The notes under the pieces: model-generated | What the model was told of the DNA's origin: nothing | Databases searched by the model: none | Seen by the model: the letters and a program-made list of their open reading frames with translations, nothing else | Made by a program: the position numbers and the translations under genes | From: Thiobaca trueperi | Lineage (GTDB): Bacteria; Pseudomonadota; Gammaproteobacteria; Chromatiales; Chromatiaceae | Reading direction: 5' to 3' | DNA length: 64,000 nt | Assembly: GCF_004342175.1 (NCBI RefSeq) | Contig: NZ_SMAO01000009.1 | Span: forward strand, 1 to 64,000 | In this document: piece after piece, positions 23,513-31,896 of the stretch | Position numbering within the stretch: position 1 is the stretch's first letter | Layout of the letters: each line of letters opens with the position of its first letter

Positions 23513-23944
23513 ATGAACTACACCGAACGCGATACCTATGGCATGTACAAGGGCGAATCCCATGCAGGAGCCAGTGCTGGACCTGGCCCCGAGCTGATGG
23601 GGGTCGATACCCTTGTAGGCAATGATGTCTATAACCAAAGCGACGAAAAGCTTGGTGATATCAAAGAGATCATGTTGGACATGCGCAGCGGTACGGTCGC
23701 TTATGCGGTCCTGTCCTTCGGTGGTTTTCTCAGTATGGGAGAGAAACTCTTCGCGGTGCCCTGGACCGCCTTGACACTCGATACCGAGAACAAGCGCTTC
23801 GTGCTCAATGTGGAAAAGGAACGTCTGGAAAACGCCCCGGGATTTGACAAGGACCAGTGGCCCGACATGGGCGATCCGACGTGGGAGAAGGACATTCACG
23901 CCTATTACGGTACGGAAACCGTTGTGGACGCACCGCGTCACTAA
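23513..23944 (+). CDS. PRC-barrel domain protein (paralogue of 46726-47160)
   Basis: A 143-residue soluble protein with a PRC-barrel: GVDTLVGNDVYNQSDEKLGDIKEIMLDMRSGTVAYAVLSFGGFLSMGEKLFAVPWTALTLD. It is about three-quarters identical to the product of 46726-47160, including the odd N-terminus MNYTERDTYGMYKG and the C-terminal PGFDKDQWPDMGDPTWEKDIHAYYG. PRC-barrels are found in the photosynthetic reaction-centre H subunit and in many stress proteins. This short soluble type usually sits among envelope-stress genes, as here. TTGGAGACCAAC precedes ATG 23513. Confidence 0.88.
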   Translation: MNYTERDTYGMYKGESHAGASAGPGPELMGVDTLVGNDVYNQSDEKLGDIKEIMLDMRSGTVAYAVLSFGGFLSMGEKLFAVPWTALTLDTENKRFVLNVEKERLENAPGFDKDQWPDMGDPTWEKDIHAYYGTETVVDAPRH

Positions 23945-23959
23945 CGCGGGTTTGCCACG

Positions 23960-23994
23960 GCCTCATCCAGGCGCTGGCTCGCCTTGGATGAGGC
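23960..23994 (+). terminator. Hairpin after the PRC-barrel gene
   Basis: GCCTCATCCAGGCG and CGCCTTGGATGAGGC form a long stem with one bulged base and a 6-base loop, 15 bp after the stop codon. No clear T-run follows. Confidence 0.55.
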
Positions 23995-24081
23995 TGCTAT
24001 GGGCCCTTCGCTGCATTCGCTGCGCAGCGTCGCTGACGGCTGAATGACGGCGATCCCGGTGACACCTCCAGGAGTCCGAAC

Positions 24082-26178
24082 ATGAGTAAGCCAATGTCAA
24101 CAAACGATTCGGCGGAGCCAGCGCACCAGGGCGCGCACCCGGTGGGCGCCGGCGGTGAGCTGCATCAGCCGGTGCAGGGCGACCACCCGCCACTGACGAC
24201 CAACCAGGGTTTGCCCGTTTCCGACAACCAGAATTCGCTCCGGGCCAACCCGCGTGGCCCAGCGTTGCTGGAAGACTTCATCCTGCGCGAGAAGATCACC
24301 CACTTCGATCATGAGCGCATCCCCGAGCGCATCGTGCATGCGCGCGGCACTGGGGCACACGGCTACTTCGAGTTGACCCAGTCGCTCGCGCCCTACACGA
24401 CGGCCCAGGTACTGACCGAAGTCGGGACGAAAACACCCCTATTCGCACGCATCTCGACCGTGGCCGGCGGCTCCGGCTCGTCGGATACCCCGCGCGACGT
24501 GCGCGGCTTCGCCATCAAGTTCTACACCCAGCAAGGCAATTGGGATCTGGTCGGCAACAACATCCCGGTGTTCTTCATCCAGGATGCGATCAAGTTTCCG
24601 GACCTCATCCATGCCGTCAAGATGGAACCCGACCGCGCCTTTCCGCAAGCGGCGTCCGCCCACGATACCTTCTGGGACTACATCTCCCTGACCCCCAAAG
24701 CCATGCACATGGTGATGTGGATCATGTCCGACCGCACGCTGCCGCGTTCGCTGCGCATGATCGAGGGCTTCGGTATCCACAGCTTCCGCCTGATCAACGC
24801 GTCCGGCGAGTCGACCTTCGTGAAGTTCCACTGGCGCCCCGCGCTCGGCCTGCAATCGACGCTCTGGGACGAGGCCGTCAAGATCGCCGGTGCCGATCCG
24901 GACTTTCACCGCCGCGACCTGTTCGAATCCCTGACCAGCGGTCGCCCGGCGGAATGGGAGTTCGCCGTGCAGTTATTCACCCAGGAAGAAGCCGATGGCT
25001 TTCCCTTCGACCATCTGGACGCGACCAAACTGATTCCGGAAGAACTGGTGCCGCTACAGGTGATCGGGCGTCTGGTGCTGGATCGCTGGCCAGACAACTT
25101 CTTCGCCGACACCGAGCAGGTCGCGTTCTGCCCCTCGCATATCGTGTCCGGCATCGATTTCTCGAACGATCCCTTGCTGCAGGGCCGCCTGTTCTCGTAC
25201 CTGGACACCCAACTCTCGCGCCTGGGTTCGCCCAACTTCCACCAGATTCCGGTCAACGCGCCTCAATGCCCCTTCGCCAATCAGCAGCGCGACGGCCACA
25301 TGCAGATGGCGCGGCCCCAAGGGCGGGTCGCCTACGAACCCAGTTCGCTGGCGCCGGACTCGCCGCGCGAGTCACCCGACGTCGGCTTTCGCACTGCGGC
25401 GCTACCCGAGAGCGGCGACAAGGGCCGGATCCGTGCTGAACGCTTCGCCGACCACTACAGCCAGGCGCGCCAGTTCTACCGCAGCCAGACCGACCATGAG
25501 CAGGCCCACATCGCCTCGGCGCTGGTCTTCGAGCTGTCGAAGGTGGAGCACGCGCACATACCGCAGGCGATGGTCGGCCACTTGCGCCACATCGATGAGG
25601 ACCTGGCCCGGCGCGTGGCCGACGGACTGGGGCTCGATTCACTTCCAGGTGCCCCGACGGCGGCGCGGCCGGTGCAGGATCTTCCGCCTTCGCCCGCGTT
25701 ACGGATCATCGGCAAGATGAAGGACACCCTCGCCGGACGAGTGATCGGCATCCTGGTGGCGGATGGCTCCGACGGCGGCACGGTCGAGGCGTTGAGAGCC
25801 GCCGTGCTCGGGGCCGGCGCGAGCGTCAAGATCGTCGCGCCCAAGGTCGGCGCCGCCAGGCTTGCCGATGGCGTACTGCTGGCGGTCGACGGTCAGCTTG
25901 CGGGGACGCCCTCGGTACTGTTCGACGCCGTGGCGATCTTGCTCTCGGAGGAGGGCGCCCGACGGCTGTCGAGTGAGTCGGCGGCCATCGATTTCGTGCG
26001 CGACGCATTCGGGCACCTCAAGGCATTGGCGCTCGATCGCGGCGGGCAGACGCTCCTGCAGACCGCTGGCCTTCGACCCGATGCGGGCGTGGTCGCCGGC
26101 GATGACGTCGCCGCCTTTCTCGCGGCGGCCAAGACCCGCCAGTGGGAGCGCGAGAAAAGGGTGCGGACCCTGGCTTGA
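24082..26178 (+). CDS. katE: Large-subunit (HPII-type) catalase
   Basis: A 698-residue monofunctional heme catalase of the clade with a C-terminal flavodoxin/DJ-1-like domain. The distal His lies in [15 protein letters not shown] (about residue 86), the distal Asn in [18 protein letters not shown] (about 159) and the heme-ligand Tyr in [23 protein letters not shown] (about 373). The extra domain is seen in [39 protein letters not shown]. All expected catalytic residues are present. Neighbouring hemerythrin, PRC-barrel and BON genes suggest an oxidative or envelope-stress set. The upstream gap holds no obvious regulator site. Confidence 0.96.
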   Translation: MSKPMSTNDSAEPAHQGAHPVGAGGELHQPVQGDHPPLTTNQGLPVSDNQNSLRANPRGPALLEDFILREKITHFDHERIPERIVHARGTGAHGYFELTQSLAPYTTAQVLTEVGTKTPLFARISTVAGGSGSSDTPRDVRGFAIKFYTQQGNWDLVGNNIPVFFIQDAIKFPDLIHAVKMEPDRAFPQAASAHDTFWDYISLTPKAMHMVMWIMSDRTLPRSLRMIEGFGIHSFRLINASGESTFVKFHWRPALGLQSTLWDEAVKIAGADPDFHRRDLFESLTSGRPAEWEFAVQLFTQEEADGFPFDHLDATKLIPEELVPLQVIGRLVLDRWPDNFFADTEQVAFCPSHIVSGIDFSNDPLLQGRLFSYLDTQLSRLGSPNFHQIPVNAPQCPFANQQRDGHMQMARPQGRVAYEPSSLAPDSPRESPDVGFRTAALPESGDKGRIRAERFADHYSQARQFYRSQTDHEQAHIASALVFELSKVEHAHIPQAMVGHLRHIDEDLARRVADGLGLDSLPGAPTAARPVQDLPPSPALRIIGKMKDTLAGRVIGILVADGSDGGTVEALRAAVLGAGASVKIVAPKVGAARLADGVLLAVDGQLAGTPSVLFDAVAILLSEEGARRLSSESAAIDFVRDAFGHLKALALDRGGQTLLQTAGLRPDAGVVAGDDVAAFLAAAKTRQWEREKRVRTLA

Positions 26179-26326
26179 AGGGATGAACAGGCCGCCAGTG
26201 CGAGGTCACTGGAAGCCTTTCATGGGGAACGTCAAAGACTGGGTAAAGCCCATCATCGACCATCGATTGCCCATCATGATCGGGACTTTCTGATGGTCAA
26301 ACACGCAACACCACAGGAGATTGAAG

Positions 26327-26737
26327 ATGACTCTATTTCACAAACGGCTTGCGATCGTCGCCTTCCCAGCCTTGATGTTGGCAATGGCTGGATTCGCACA
26401 GGCGGCAACCGCCGAGGATGCAGGGAAATCAATCGATCAGACGGTTGAAAAGACGGGAACGACAATGGACGAGGCCAAGGAATCGGCCGGCGAACGGACC
26501 GAAAAAACCGGAAGCTATATGGACGACTCCGCGATCACCACCAAGGTCAAGGCCGAGATCCTGGGTGATCCAATGCTGAAAGTCTTGCAGATCCATGTGA
26601 CCACCACGGATGGGGTGGTCTACCTCAGTGGCGAGGTGGATTCACAGCAAAGCATCGACCGGGCCAAAGAAGTCGCGGAGGGCGTCAAACACGTGAAATC
26701 GGTCACCAGCGCGCTGGTCGTCAAGGGCGCCAAGTAA
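26327..26737 (+). CDS. Periplasmic BON-domain protein (OsmY-like)
   Basis: A 136-residue exported protein with signal peptide (KRLAIVAFPALMLAMAGFAQA), an amphipathic Lys/Glu-rich stretch resembling CsbD/YtxH helices (residues about 30-65), and one BON domain: DDSAITTKVKAEILGDPMLKVLQIHVTTTDGVVYLSGEVDSQQSIDRAKEVAEGVKHVKSV. BON domains bind phospholipid and are typical of OsmY-type osmotic stress proteins. The ATG at 26327 follows CAGGAGATTGAAG. A strong hairpin lies just after the stop. Confidence 0.9.
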   Translation: MTLFHKRLAIVAFPALMLAMAGFAQAATAEDAGKSIDQTVEKTGTTMDEAKESAGERTEKTGSYMDDSAITTKVKAEILGDPMLKVLQIHVTTTDGVVYLSGEVDSQQSIDRAKEVAEGVKHVKSVTSALVVKGAK

Positions 26738-26747
26738 CATCAGGTCG

Positions 26748-26776
26748 TTCTGCCTGGAGCACGAACCCAGGCAGAA
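26748..26776 (+). terminator. Hairpin after the BON gene
   Basis: TTCTGCCTGG and CCAGGCAGAA form a perfect 10-bp stem with a 9-base loop, starting 10 bp after the stop codon. There is no T-run, so termination may be weak or the hairpin may protect the transcript end. Confidence 0.55.
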
Positions 26777-26819
26777 ACGGCAGGGTTCTGAGTTGGCTGG
26801 GCACTCCCCGGACGGACGC

Positions 26820-27021
26820 TAAACCGCGTCTAAACCGCATCCAGAGCGATATGTGTAATTTTCAGTTTGTGTTTAGCTTTGGGATATCACCGACCTCAGT
26901 GGAGACACGGTTTAGACATTATTTTTTAATGCTTTAAATCGCACCAGCGTCGACAGTCGTCGATGCGACCAAGGTCGGTTCAACCCAAAAACATCGCATA
27001 CCGTACTGGGCGCGATTTAAA
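26820..27021. repeat. Composite TTTAAACCGC repeat, copy 1 (modules A + B)
   Basis: Module A (26820-26914) runs from TAAACCGCG to ACACGGTTTAG and has a doubled left end (TAAACCGCGTCTAAACCGC). A short AT-rich linker ATTATTTTTTAATGC follows. Module B (26932-27021) runs from CTTTAAATCGCACC to GGCGCGATTTAAAA. Internal landmarks shared with other copies are CCAGAGCGA and ACCTCAGTGGAGAC in A, and ACATCGCATACCG in B. It separates the BON gene from a small membrane-protein gene. Confidence 0.85.
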
Positions 27022-27035
27022 AGGAAACACTCATC

Positions 27036-27203
27036 ATGCCTCTCATCTTAAGTCTGATCACGGCAACCCTCTTCCTGATCTTGACCGGCGCGACCTACGG
27101 TGTCGAAGCGCTCGTGACCAACGCCTGGATCTGGATGGTGTTCTGGTGGCTGCTCGCGTCCGGGGTCAGCGTCTACATCCTGAGCGAGCAGGCGGAGCCG
27201 TGA
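27036..27203 (+). CDS. Small membrane protein, 55 residues
   Basis: ATG 27036 is preceded by AAGGAAACACTCATC and opens a 55-codon frame, MPLILSLITATLFLILTGAT.., with two hydrophobic segments (residues about 2-22 and 31-50) and a short polar end (SEQAEP). The second segment contains several tryptophans (WIWMVFWWLL). I do not recognise the family. Its start lies directly after repeat copy 1, so its promoter is either in the repeat or read through from upstream. The good ribosome-binding site and topology support a real gene. Confidence 0.6.
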   Translation: MPLILSLITATLFLILTGATYGVEALVTNAWIWMVFWWLLASGVSVYILSEQAEP

Positions 27204-27552
27204 CCGTCATGACAGCGATCGAACCCGGTGTGCCTCGGCGCACCGGCGCACGACCCGCTCTGCCTTGAACTGAATCCCGCAGGAACTCCTGGACCGCTCC
27301 ATTGAGGTCGCGTTCTCCCGCGAGAACGGCACTCTCGAAGCCCCGCCTCCAGTCGGGCATCAACCAACGCGCCTGACGCCAACCTCGAAGAGGATGCGCG
27401 CCAAGGATCTGCCTTCTTCGATCAGCCCGTCGAACACATGGCCTTGCCAGGCCCGCCCAATGAAAAAGGCCAGGTGCCTGTGGGCTACCGTACAGAACGA
27501 TCACCACCATCGGCGCATGGTGCAACTTCCCACCACTTACCGGTAATAACAC
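27204..27552. other. Intergenic stretch with no supported gene
   Basis: These 349 bp hold no frame with a convincing start and no recognisable motif on either strand. Short open frames here lack conservation cues. CTGGACCGCTCC and GGCATCAACC segments look like degraded coding sequence but could not be assigned. Confidence 0.5.
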
Positions 27553-28476
27553 ATGTCTTATGTCCATCCACTTTCCACTAACGAAATCCCAGACGCCCCG
27601 CTCATTGCCGATGTGCGTGCGGATCAGGATCAGTCCAATCTCAGTGCCGTGGCCTGGGGCGCTGTCTTCGCAGGCGCTGCGACGGCCGCTTCGCTGTGGA
27701 TGATCCTGATGATCCTGGGGGCTGGCCTTGGCCTGTCTTCCATCCCGCTCTGGCTGAACGGGGATATGACGGCTGGCACCGTTGGTGTCGCCACCATCGC
27801 CTGGCTGGTCTTCAGCACGATCGCCGCCTCGGGCATGGGCGGCTATATTGCCGGGCGCTTTCGCACCCGCTGGTATGGCGTGCCGAGAGATGAGGTCTGG
27901 TTCCGCGATACCGCCCACGGCTTTCTCGCCTGGGCCGTATCGGCTCTGGTCACCGCCGCCGTCCTGACCACCATGATCGGGTCTGTGGTCAATAACGGGA
28001 TAAAGGCAGGCGCAGAGGTTGTCGACGCCGCGCCAGGGGCCGAATTGACGGGAGTACGTGCGAACGGCGGGGGCACAAGCGACCCGCTGGCCTATTACAT
28101 TGATGCACTCTACCGGACCAACACCACAGACGGGCAGCGCTATACACCGAGTGCTGCGGTGACCGCAGAAATTTCTCGCGTCTTTACCAAGGGCCTGCTC
28201 CAGGGCAGCTTGCCGGCGGTGGATGTCCGCTATGTTGGAGCAACGGTGGCCGAGCAGACGGGCCTGACCCAGGACGATGCACAGACTCGCGTGGCGGATA
28301 CCTTTGCTCAACTCCAGAACCAGACCAAGGAATTGGAGACGAATGCACGCGTCTTGGCAGAGCAGGCCCGCAAGGCGGCTGCCACCGCAACCATCTGGCT
28401 GTTCATCTCGCTGCTGTCTGGCGCGTTCCTCGCCAGTCTGCTCGCGATCTACGGCGGCCGTCAGCGTGACGAGTAA
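27553..28476 (+). CDS. Multi-pass membrane protein of unknown function
   Basis: A 307-residue protein with an N-terminal polar segment, a hydrophobic pair (AVAWGAVFAGAATAASLWMILMILGAGLGL and AGTVGVATIAWLVFSTIAASGMGGYIAGRF), a third helix (FLAWAVSALVTAAVLTTMIGSVV), a soluble region of about 140 residues that ends in a Gln/Glu/Ala-rich helix (TFAQLQNQTKELETNARVLAEQARKAA), and a final helix (IWLFISLLSGAFLASLLAIYG). Similar proteins are often labelled PhnA-like without evidence for phosphonate metabolism. I give no function. A tiny membrane-peptide gene follows, and the two probably belong together. Confidence 0.7.
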   Translation: MSYVHPLSTNEIPDAPLIADVRADQDQSNLSAVAWGAVFAGAATAASLWMILMILGAGLGLSSIPLWLNGDMTAGTVGVATIAWLVFSTIAASGMGGYIAGRFRTRWYGVPRDEVWFRDTAHGFLAWAVSALVTAAVLTTMIGSVVNNGIKAGAEVVDAAPGAELTGVRANGGGTSDPLAYYIDALYRTNTTDGQRYTPSAAVTAEISRVFTKGLLQGSLPAVDVRYVGATVAEQTGLTQDDAQTRVADTFAQLQNQTKELETNARVLAEQARKAAATATIWLFISLLSGAFLASLLAIYGGRQRDE

Positions 28477-28548
28477 GCATTGGTGCAACCTTTCCAGCCG
28501 CGGCGCGCAACCGCCGCGCCTGTTGCATGGTTTTAACTGGAGGTCAGC

Positions 28549-28623
28549 ATGCGATCCATCCTTCTGTTCTTTCTCGGCATACCGATTCCGATCATCATCC
28601 TGATCGCAATCTTCATGCGTTAG
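28549..28623 (+). CDS. Tiny hydrophobic membrane peptide, 24 residues
   Basis: An ATG with a very good ribosome-binding site (CTGGAGGTCAGC) opens a frame of 24 codons: MRSILLFFLGIPIPIIILIA followed by IFMR. It is a single membrane helix with a Pro-Ile-Pro centre and Arg at both ends. I recall similar peptides with an IPIPIIILI core in other proteobacteria, but cannot confirm this here. It follows the membrane-protein gene by 72 bp. It is too short for most gene finders. Confidence 0.6.
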   Translation: MRSILLFFLGIPIPIIILIAIFMR

Positions 28624-28749
28624 TTCGGTCACGGCCTAATGCCGTCACGGCCAAAAGGGGTCAGAGCCCTTATTCATTCGTACCCGATCTTTGACTTGAA
28701 AGATGCCCTGTCGGGGCTGATGCTAAATCCGCAAAGAGGAGATGATGAC

Positions 28750-29475
28750 ATGCAGGTTGAAAATACTGAAAGCCAATGGGGCATTGTTCAGCAGACACTG
28801 CATTGGGTAGTTGTTCTGGCGGTAGTGATCCAGCTCAATATTGGATTCAATCTCTGGCGCATGACTCCGGACGACCCGCAATGGGAAAAGACGCTGCCGA
28901 TTCACGCCGGAATCGGATTCGTGATTCTTGTATTGATGCTCTATCGGCTATATTGGCGTCGCAAGCACGCCGTCCCCAAGCTGCCCGATACGCTGACGCC
29001 CAGTGAAAAGGCGCTGGCACATGCCACGCACTATGGTCTCTATGGGCTGCTCATCGCCATGCCCATCGTCGGCTATTTTCTCGTGAGTTCGCATGGCCAT
29101 CCGGTTCCTTTCTTCAACGCTCAGCTTCCCGCCCTGATCGGTGAGAATGAAATCCTCCAATACTCATTGAAGGGCATGCATTTCCTCGGCGCGATGGCGC
29201 TCGTCTTGCTTCTGTCCATGCATATTTTTGCGGCATTGCGTCATGCCTGGTCACTCAGAGATGGCGTGATGGAAAGAATGGTGCCGTTTTTGAACCGAGA
29301 GAACAGCGAGCACTCCCGATTCGAGGAGACGAGCGAAAAAGGTAACATGAATGAATCAGCCGGTCAGGCTATCGGCAATCAGGAATTAGAGCGAAAAGGA
29401 AATAATCAGAAGAAAGCTGGCAAGGTCCAGGCGGGCGTTGGCGATCTTCATGGGAATATTCAGAAAGACAGCTAA
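28750..29475 (+). CDS. Cytochrome b561 with C-terminal CsbD-like tail
   Basis: Residues 1-180 form a four-helix prokaryotic cytochrome b561: GIVQQTLHWVVVLAVVIQLNIGF, LPIHAGIGFVILVLMLYRLYW, ATHYGLYGLLIAMPIVGYFLV and KGMHFLGAMALVLLLSMHIFAALRHAW, with the histidines that bind two b-hemes. These proteins pass electrons between quinone and periplasmic acceptors or superoxide. The last 45 residues (MNESAGQAIGNQELERKGNNQKKAGKVQAGVGDLHGNIQ) match the CsbD stress-protein pattern, so two families are fused in one frame. ATG 28750 with GAGGAGATGATGAC upstream is preferred to a start 37 codons earlier. Confidence 0.85.
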   Translation: MQVENTESQWGIVQQTLHWVVVLAVVIQLNIGFNLWRMTPDDPQWEKTLPIHAGIGFVILVLMLYRLYWRRKHAVPKLPDTLTPSEKALAHATHYGLYGLLIAMPIVGYFLVSSHGHPVPFFNAQLPALIGENEILQYSLKGMHFLGAMALVLLLSMHIFAALRHAWSLRDGVMERMVPFLNRENSEHSRFEETSEKGNMNESAGQAIGNQELERKGNNQKKAGKVQAGVGDLHGNIQKDS

Positions 29476-29493
29476 CACGAGACCGGTTGTTCT

Positions 29494-29528
29494 GTGCCAC
29501 CGAGTCCAGATCATGTGACCGGTGGCAC
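29494..29528 (+). terminator. Hairpin after the cytochrome b561-CsbD gene
   Basis: GTGCCACCG and CGGTGGCAC form a perfect 9-bp stem around a 17-base loop, 18 bp after the stop codon. No T-run follows. Confidence 0.5.
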
Positions 29529-29568
29529 GCTCGCGTATCTGTTGTCGTCAATTGCGGAGGAGATGGCC

Positions 29569-29837
29569 ATGTTCCACATACTGTCGGTTCGGCTTGCGAC
29601 CTCCGTGCTGCGCTCCACCTCCCGGGTGAAGCCGGGGACACCATCGTCGTGCGCGCCTACACCTTGAGCAAAGAGTTCCTGGACCGGGGCTCTGTCGATT
29701 CAACGGTTCCCGCACTCCTGGCCACGGGCTGACTCGGTGTCGGCTATCTCAGCCCTGACCCCAAGGACGGCGGGCAGTTCGCGATCGCCGCCAACGGTGA
29801 CAGCTTCGAGGATATCCCGCCCGGCCCCCTTCCCTGA
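29569..29837 (+). pseudogene. Broken small gene of unknown family
   Basis: ATG 29569 has a strong site (GCGGAGGAGATGGCC) and begins MFHILSVRLATSVLRS, but this frame soon ends. A neighbouring frame then reads GDTIVVRAYTLSKEFLDRGSVDSTVPALLATG, hits TGA at 29730, and continues in the same frame as LGVGYLSPDPKDGGQFAIAA and NGDSFEDIPPGPLP to a stop at 29835. One frameshift and one nonsense change would explain this. The product is not recognised. The remaining 240 bp up to 30077 hold no gene. Confidence 0.45.
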
Positions 29838-30077
29838 TTTGGACCAAGTCGGTCGAAAGGAGCGCCGAGTGACTCGCCGTCGCCTCCGGTCGGGTCCGGC
29901 CCATTGAGGTGGCAGAATTCTTTCTTTGTACGATAGCGACCGGACGGCAATAACTGTTTCGATCAGGCTGTCAATGAATGATGCTTTGACGAAGCACGCC
30001 TGGCGACTGAGGCAAGGTCTGCGTTTGACCACAGGTGTCAGGTGAGTCCTAACACGCGCATGCGGAGGTACTTATCG

Positions 30078-30491
30078 ATGAGCCAATTGGCGACCGTTGT
30101 CGGGGCTTCAGCGCCCGACCGACTTTCTCGGCTGATTCAGAAGCGTGTCTTCGGCGATCAGGTCAAGATCCCGTTGGAAATTCGCCTGTGGGGAGGTCGG
30201 ACCTATCGCTTTGGCGATGACGAGCCGGCCGTGAAGATCGTCGTGATGGAACATCTTCCCGATTATCCGGCAGTGCTGCGGCAGATCCAGCGACTACTGA
30301 AACCGGGCGGACGCCTCTATCTCGACGCCCGCGCGACCCGGAACAAGTATGACAAGCCCAGCTTCATCGCCCGCTGGGGTGAGACGCTCTACCGTCGTTT
30401 CCGGCTCTATCTCTGGGGCTCGGCCCAAGCCTTTCTCAGTCGCCGCGCCGACGCCTTCCGCGTCGTTCTGGAGCGCCCCCTGGAGGCGTAG
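30078..30491 (+). pseudogene. Internally deleted cyclopropane-fatty-acid-synthase-like methyltransferase
   Basis: The frame is open for 137 codons with a good start (GCGGAGGTACTTATCG-ATG), but it holds only separate pieces of a CFA-type SAM methyltransferase: the N-terminal segment RVFGDQVKIPLEIRLWGGRTYRFGDDEPAVKI, then directly MEHLPDYPAVLRQIQRLLKPGGRLYLDARATRNKYDKPSF from the middle, then RFRLYLWGSAQAFLSRRADAFRVVLERP from the C-terminus. A full enzyme has about 400 residues, including the SAM-binding GCGWG-type loop, which is absent. In-frame deletions have probably left an inactive remnant. Confidence 0.75.
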
Positions 30492-30564
30492 AGACACTCA
30501 GGTTGCAGGCGACCTCAAATACGGATTGATGGACAACGGGACGAGCTGGGCCACGGGGGCATGC

Positions 30565-31737
30565 TCAACCCGGCCCGCCATCCGGTCGCGCGCTCGATAG
30601 CATGGGGGCATGCACCCAGAGAAAGAGCCCGAAGGCCAGGATCCAGCACAGCCCGCCGGCCATCAGCCAGGTCTGATAACCGGCGGGGGCGAGCAGCGGC
30701 GCGAGTCCGCGCAGCACCGCCGCGAGATTGATGAGGACGAAGGCAAGCAGCGTCAAAGGCGCCGCCTGCATCGTCCGTCCCGTATGACCCACCGCCACCC
30801 GCGCCATCATGCCCAGTGTCACCACCCCGATCGCGCCCACGGTCAGGGCGTGCAGGGCCGCGCGCGGCGTCATGCCGGTGAAGGCCGGCAGCCCGTCCAG
30901 GATCAGACCGAGCGCGAGCCAGAGCAGACCGGCGTAGAGTACGGACAGCATGGGCGTGGTCCAGATCCGCCGGTCGTGCCAGCCGATCAGCCGCGCCAGT
31001 TGCAGCAGACCCAGGGTCAGCGCCAGGCCACCCGCGAGTTGACCGAACGGCTGGACGAAATCGCTGATCAGGAGCCCGGCGGCGGCGACAAAGAGCAGTG
31101 GCTCCAGGAGCGGAAACGCCCGGGGCCGCGCGTTGGGGAGGACGCTCTTGATGAAGAAGGGCATGACCCGCCCGGAGACCATCAGTATCACCAGCACCAC
31201 CAGATCCAGCATCAGACGATGACCGCGCGTGGCGCCGCCGACGAGCAGGCCGAGCGCATCCAGATGGACCATCGCGCTGGCCGCTGTCATACCGGCGAAG
31301 ACCAGCAGAAAGACCCGGTTGAACGGATTGGGATCCTGCCAGAGCGGGCGCCAGAGTGCGAGCGCCAGCGCCGGAAAGAAGGCAAGATCGAGCAGGACGA
31401 CCAGCAGCGACGGCAGCCCGAGCCAGGGCGCGAGCCGACCGGCCAGCCAGAGGCCGACCAGTGCGGCCAGCCGGGCGCCGGTCGCGGTCGGCATTCCGGT
31501 CCAGTTACGCGCGGCGGTGAGCAGGAAGCCGGCGATCACGGCGCCGAGATACCCGAACAGCATCTCGTGCGCATGCCAGACGGTGCCAGCGAGATGGCCC
31601 GGCTGGGGCCAGAGACCGCTCAGGATCGCCAGCCAGACAGCGACGGAGAGGATCGCCGACAGACCGGCGGCAAGAAAGAAGGGACGGAATCCGAGCGCGA
31701 GGACGGGAATGGCGTTGAGACGGGCGGTGAGGGTCAT
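30565..31737 (-). CDS. nnrS: NnrS family heme/copper membrane protein
   Basis: A 390-residue protein with about twelve hydrophobic helices, starting ALGFRPFFLAAGLSAILSVAVWL, the typical NnrS opening. Family histidines are present in GTVWHAHEMLFGYLGAVIAGFLLTAARNWTG, in GHRLMLDLVVLVILMVSGRVMPFF and in LHALTVGAIGVVTLGMMARVAVGHTGR. NnrS protects against nitric oxide stress in denitrifiers and other bacteria and was reported as a heme- and copper-containing membrane protein. No denitrification gene is in the window. Confidence 0.93.
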   Translation of the reverse strand: MTLTARLNAIPVLALGFRPFFLAAGLSAILSVAVWLAILSGLWPQPGHLAGTVWHAHEMLFGYLGAVIAGFLLTAARNWTGMPTATGARLAALVGLWLAGRLAPWLGLPSLLVVLLDLAFFPALALALWRPLWQDPNPFNRVFLLVFAGMTAASAMVHLDALGLLVGGATRGHRLMLDLVVLVILMVSGRVMPFFIKSVLPNARPRAFPLLEPLLFVAAAGLLISDFVQPFGQLAGGLALTLGLLQLARLIGWHDRRIWTTPMLSVLYAGLLWLALGLILDGLPAFTGMTPRAALHALTVGAIGVVTLGMMARVAVGHTGRTMQAAPLTLLAFVLINLAAVLRGLAPLLAPAGYQTWLMAGGLCWILAFGLFLWVHAPMLSSARPDGGPG

Positions 31738-31896
31738 GCGGATCTGGGCCGGTTGGCGGTTGAAGCGAAGCTTGAGCGCAGGCTAGCGACCGCGCCGCCT
31801 GCCGGCCTTGATGCCGGTCAAGCGGCGCGGTGCGGCCCGCCGCGCGGGAAGATCTGGTGCGCGACTACCGGGCGTGCGCCCTGGCCGATAGGAGGA

